Shown piece by piece: positions 62,744-64,000 of a stretch of 64,000 nt of DNA. Source of the stretch: JAWKOK01 sp963698255 (GTDB lineage: Bacteria; Chloroflexota; Anaerolineae; Caldilineales; Caldilineaceae); NCBI GenBank assembly GCA_963698255.1, contig CAVOQD010000024.1:806001-870000 (forward strand), given 5' to 3'. The notes beneath the pieces were generated by a model. That model worked only from the letters and a program-made list of their open reading frames with translations, was not told the origin of the DNA and made no database searches. The translations under genes were made by a program, and so were the position numbers. Numbering within the stretch: position 1 is the stretch's first letter; each line of letters opens with the position of its first letter.

Positions 62744-64000
62744 CAGGGAATCGCAGAGAAGACCATGACGCGGCTGTTGCCGGCGTCGGCCACCAGCACT
62801 TCGTTGGCGGCGAGATCGGTCGCCAGGCCATTGGGCAGACCGAAACGGTTGTCTTCCGTGCCAAAGCGACCGAACGAGGTCTTGAGCGTGCCGTCTGAAC
62901 CGTAGACGAGCACCCGATACATGGCCGGATCGGACGCGTACACATCGCCTGTGCCGGCCACCGTCAGGTAGGGCTTGTGCAGGCGATCCTGGCTCTCCCA
63001 GGAAGCGACCGGCCACTCGGCCACAAAGGTCAGTCCGGCGCAAACTTCTGAATGCGCCGGTTCCAGGCGTCGGCGACGTAGATGCTGCCGTCGACCGGAT
63101 CGACGGCCACGTCGGTCGGCTCTTCGAAGCGGCCGGGGATGACGCCGCCGCCGCCGATCTGCTGCAACAACGTCCCATCCGGCGCATAACTGGAGCATAC
63201 GCTTGTTGCCGGTGTCAGCGACCAGCAGATTGCCCTCCCCGTCGACGGCCAGTCCACGCGGGCCAAAGAGTGCGTAGGCATCGCCCAATTCGCCGCTGGT
63301 CGAGCTGAAGAAGCCCCATTTGCGCAGCAGATTTGCCGTCGCTGTCCAGCGCTTGAATGCGACCGTTCCAGGTGTCGGCCACGTAGATCGTGCCGTCGGC
63401 ATCCACGGCAATGCCCCACGGCTCATAGAACTGGCCGTCGCCCAATTCGCCCGGCCCTGAGCCGTCCGGATCGACGCAGCCGCCGGCCTCGCCTTCGCCA
63501 AGCTGGCAATAGGAGCCGAACGCACTCACAAACTCGCCGTTGGGCCCGAGCACGACGACACGATGGTTGTCTGTGTCGGCGATGTAGCGCCGGCCATCGG
63601 GACCGACGGCCAGCGCACGCGGGTTGAGCAGCGACATGCCGTCATAGACGTCGCTGTCGATCTGGCGCGGCAGGCAGATCGGTTTCGGGGATGTTGGCCG
63701 CCGCGCCTTCGAACGCAGCGACTGGGGCCACGCCCAGATCCCAGATATCGGCGGCGATATCGCGCCGCACCCACATCTCGAACTCGTGTCGATTGGGCCA
63801 CTGGGTCAGATCGCGCCACTCGCCGCCCCCTTCACCGCCGGGGTAGCGCCGGTAGAAGATGACCTGGAGCAGATCCTGCACGCTTCTGCGGATCGCTCAA
63901 CGTCTCCCACATGCGCTGGGGCGTCCAGCCGAAGTAGCCCTGGTCGGGCCACCAGATCAGGCGATAGCTGCGCTTGACGTAGTCGCGCACCACATACGGG
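62743..64000 (-). CDS. NHL-repeat protein, 5' end beyond the window, frameshifted
   Basis: The visible 420 residues or so begin with a Trp-rich region (RLIWWPDQGYFGWTPQ, YRRYPGGEGGGEWRDLTQWP), then several NHL repeats: VGPDGRRYIADTDNHRVVVL, IAVDADGTIYVADTWNGRI, LAVDGEGNLLVADTGNKRM and VAVDPVDGSIYVADAWNRRI, ending MVFSAIP. The propeller type matches the end of the next gene, so this is probably the tail of a similar GT-NHL membrane protein. Frames break near 63890, 63665, 63330, 63190 and 63040. Its stop codon overlaps the start of the GT39 gene, so the two are translationally coupled. Confidence 0.7.

Overview
The window is high-GC bacterial chromosome and most probably comes from a Chloroflexota (Anaerolineae/Caldilineales-like) genome. 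I infer this from several traits: secreted proteins with long Thr/Pro 'PTPTPT' linkers and SH3b domains, a GT39-PA14-NHL membrane protein, an effector-associated-domain STAND NTPase with TPRs, and a tmRNA with a typical bacterial layout. No rRNA, tRNA, CRISPR array, integrase or transposase was recognised. The lineage is inferred, not proven.

A caution applies to the whole window. At least 25 genes, including housekeeping ones (hisA, hisF, hisH, nudC, sfsA, thiP), are broken by single-base frameshifts, yet family motifs continue intact on both sides of each break. Uncorrected assembly indels explain this better than genome decay. I give such genes as one merged interval and note the approximate break points.

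Layout. 0-0.4 kb: start of an ECF sigma factor. 1-12.5 kb: envelope and secreted proteins (DUF3179 lipoprotein; a three-gene operon of membrane/SH3 proteins with Thr/Pro linkers; a subtilase; a zincin-like metallopeptidase; a lipoprotein; an SH3 membrane protein). 12.6-17.3 kb: a thiamine-type ABC importer operon (thiB-thiP-thiQ) behind a TPP riboswitch with a terminator. 17.5-20.4 kb: patatin, an unknown protein and an aldo/keto reductase. 20.7-23.7 kb: a broken EAD/NB-ARC/TPR STAND gene with near-identical 120-bp TPR units. 24.4-27.9 kb: a heterodimeric ABC exporter. 28.0-35.5 kb: a minus-strand histidine-biosynthesis cluster (hisH, hisA fused to a Nudix-like domain, hisF, hisE) interleaved with nudC, a metallo-beta-lactamase fold hydrolase, a histidine phosphatase, a DUF402 protein and a nitrilase-like protein. 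35.7-38.1 kb: lspA, an RluD-type pseudouridine synthase and a Nudix hydrolase. 38.2-41.9 kb: adenosine deaminase, a membrane zincin, sfsA and a DUF3565 protein. 42.2-49.1 kb: two tandem beta-helix/DUF11 secreted paralogues and a secreted TIM-barrel/CARDB protein. 49.1-52.3 kb: tmRNA, a Tat-type NagZ-like lipoprotein, an SDR and an SRPBCC protein. 52.4-58.7 kb: transglutaminase-like TgpA protein, DUF58 protein, a PyrK-like protein and a LysM/M23 peptidase. 59-64 kb: a giant GT39-PA14-NHL membrane protein and the tail of an upstream NHL-repeat gene.

Almost every gap between transcription units holds a long imperfect palindrome or simple repeat, and at least six families of these occur in two or more copies. 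The most unusual protein observations are the HisA-Nudix fusion, the TPR units that differ mainly at a few amino-acid-changing codons, and several accessory enzymes whose canonical catalytic residues are missing. A multi-stem RNA-like region at about 47.2 kb is unexplained.
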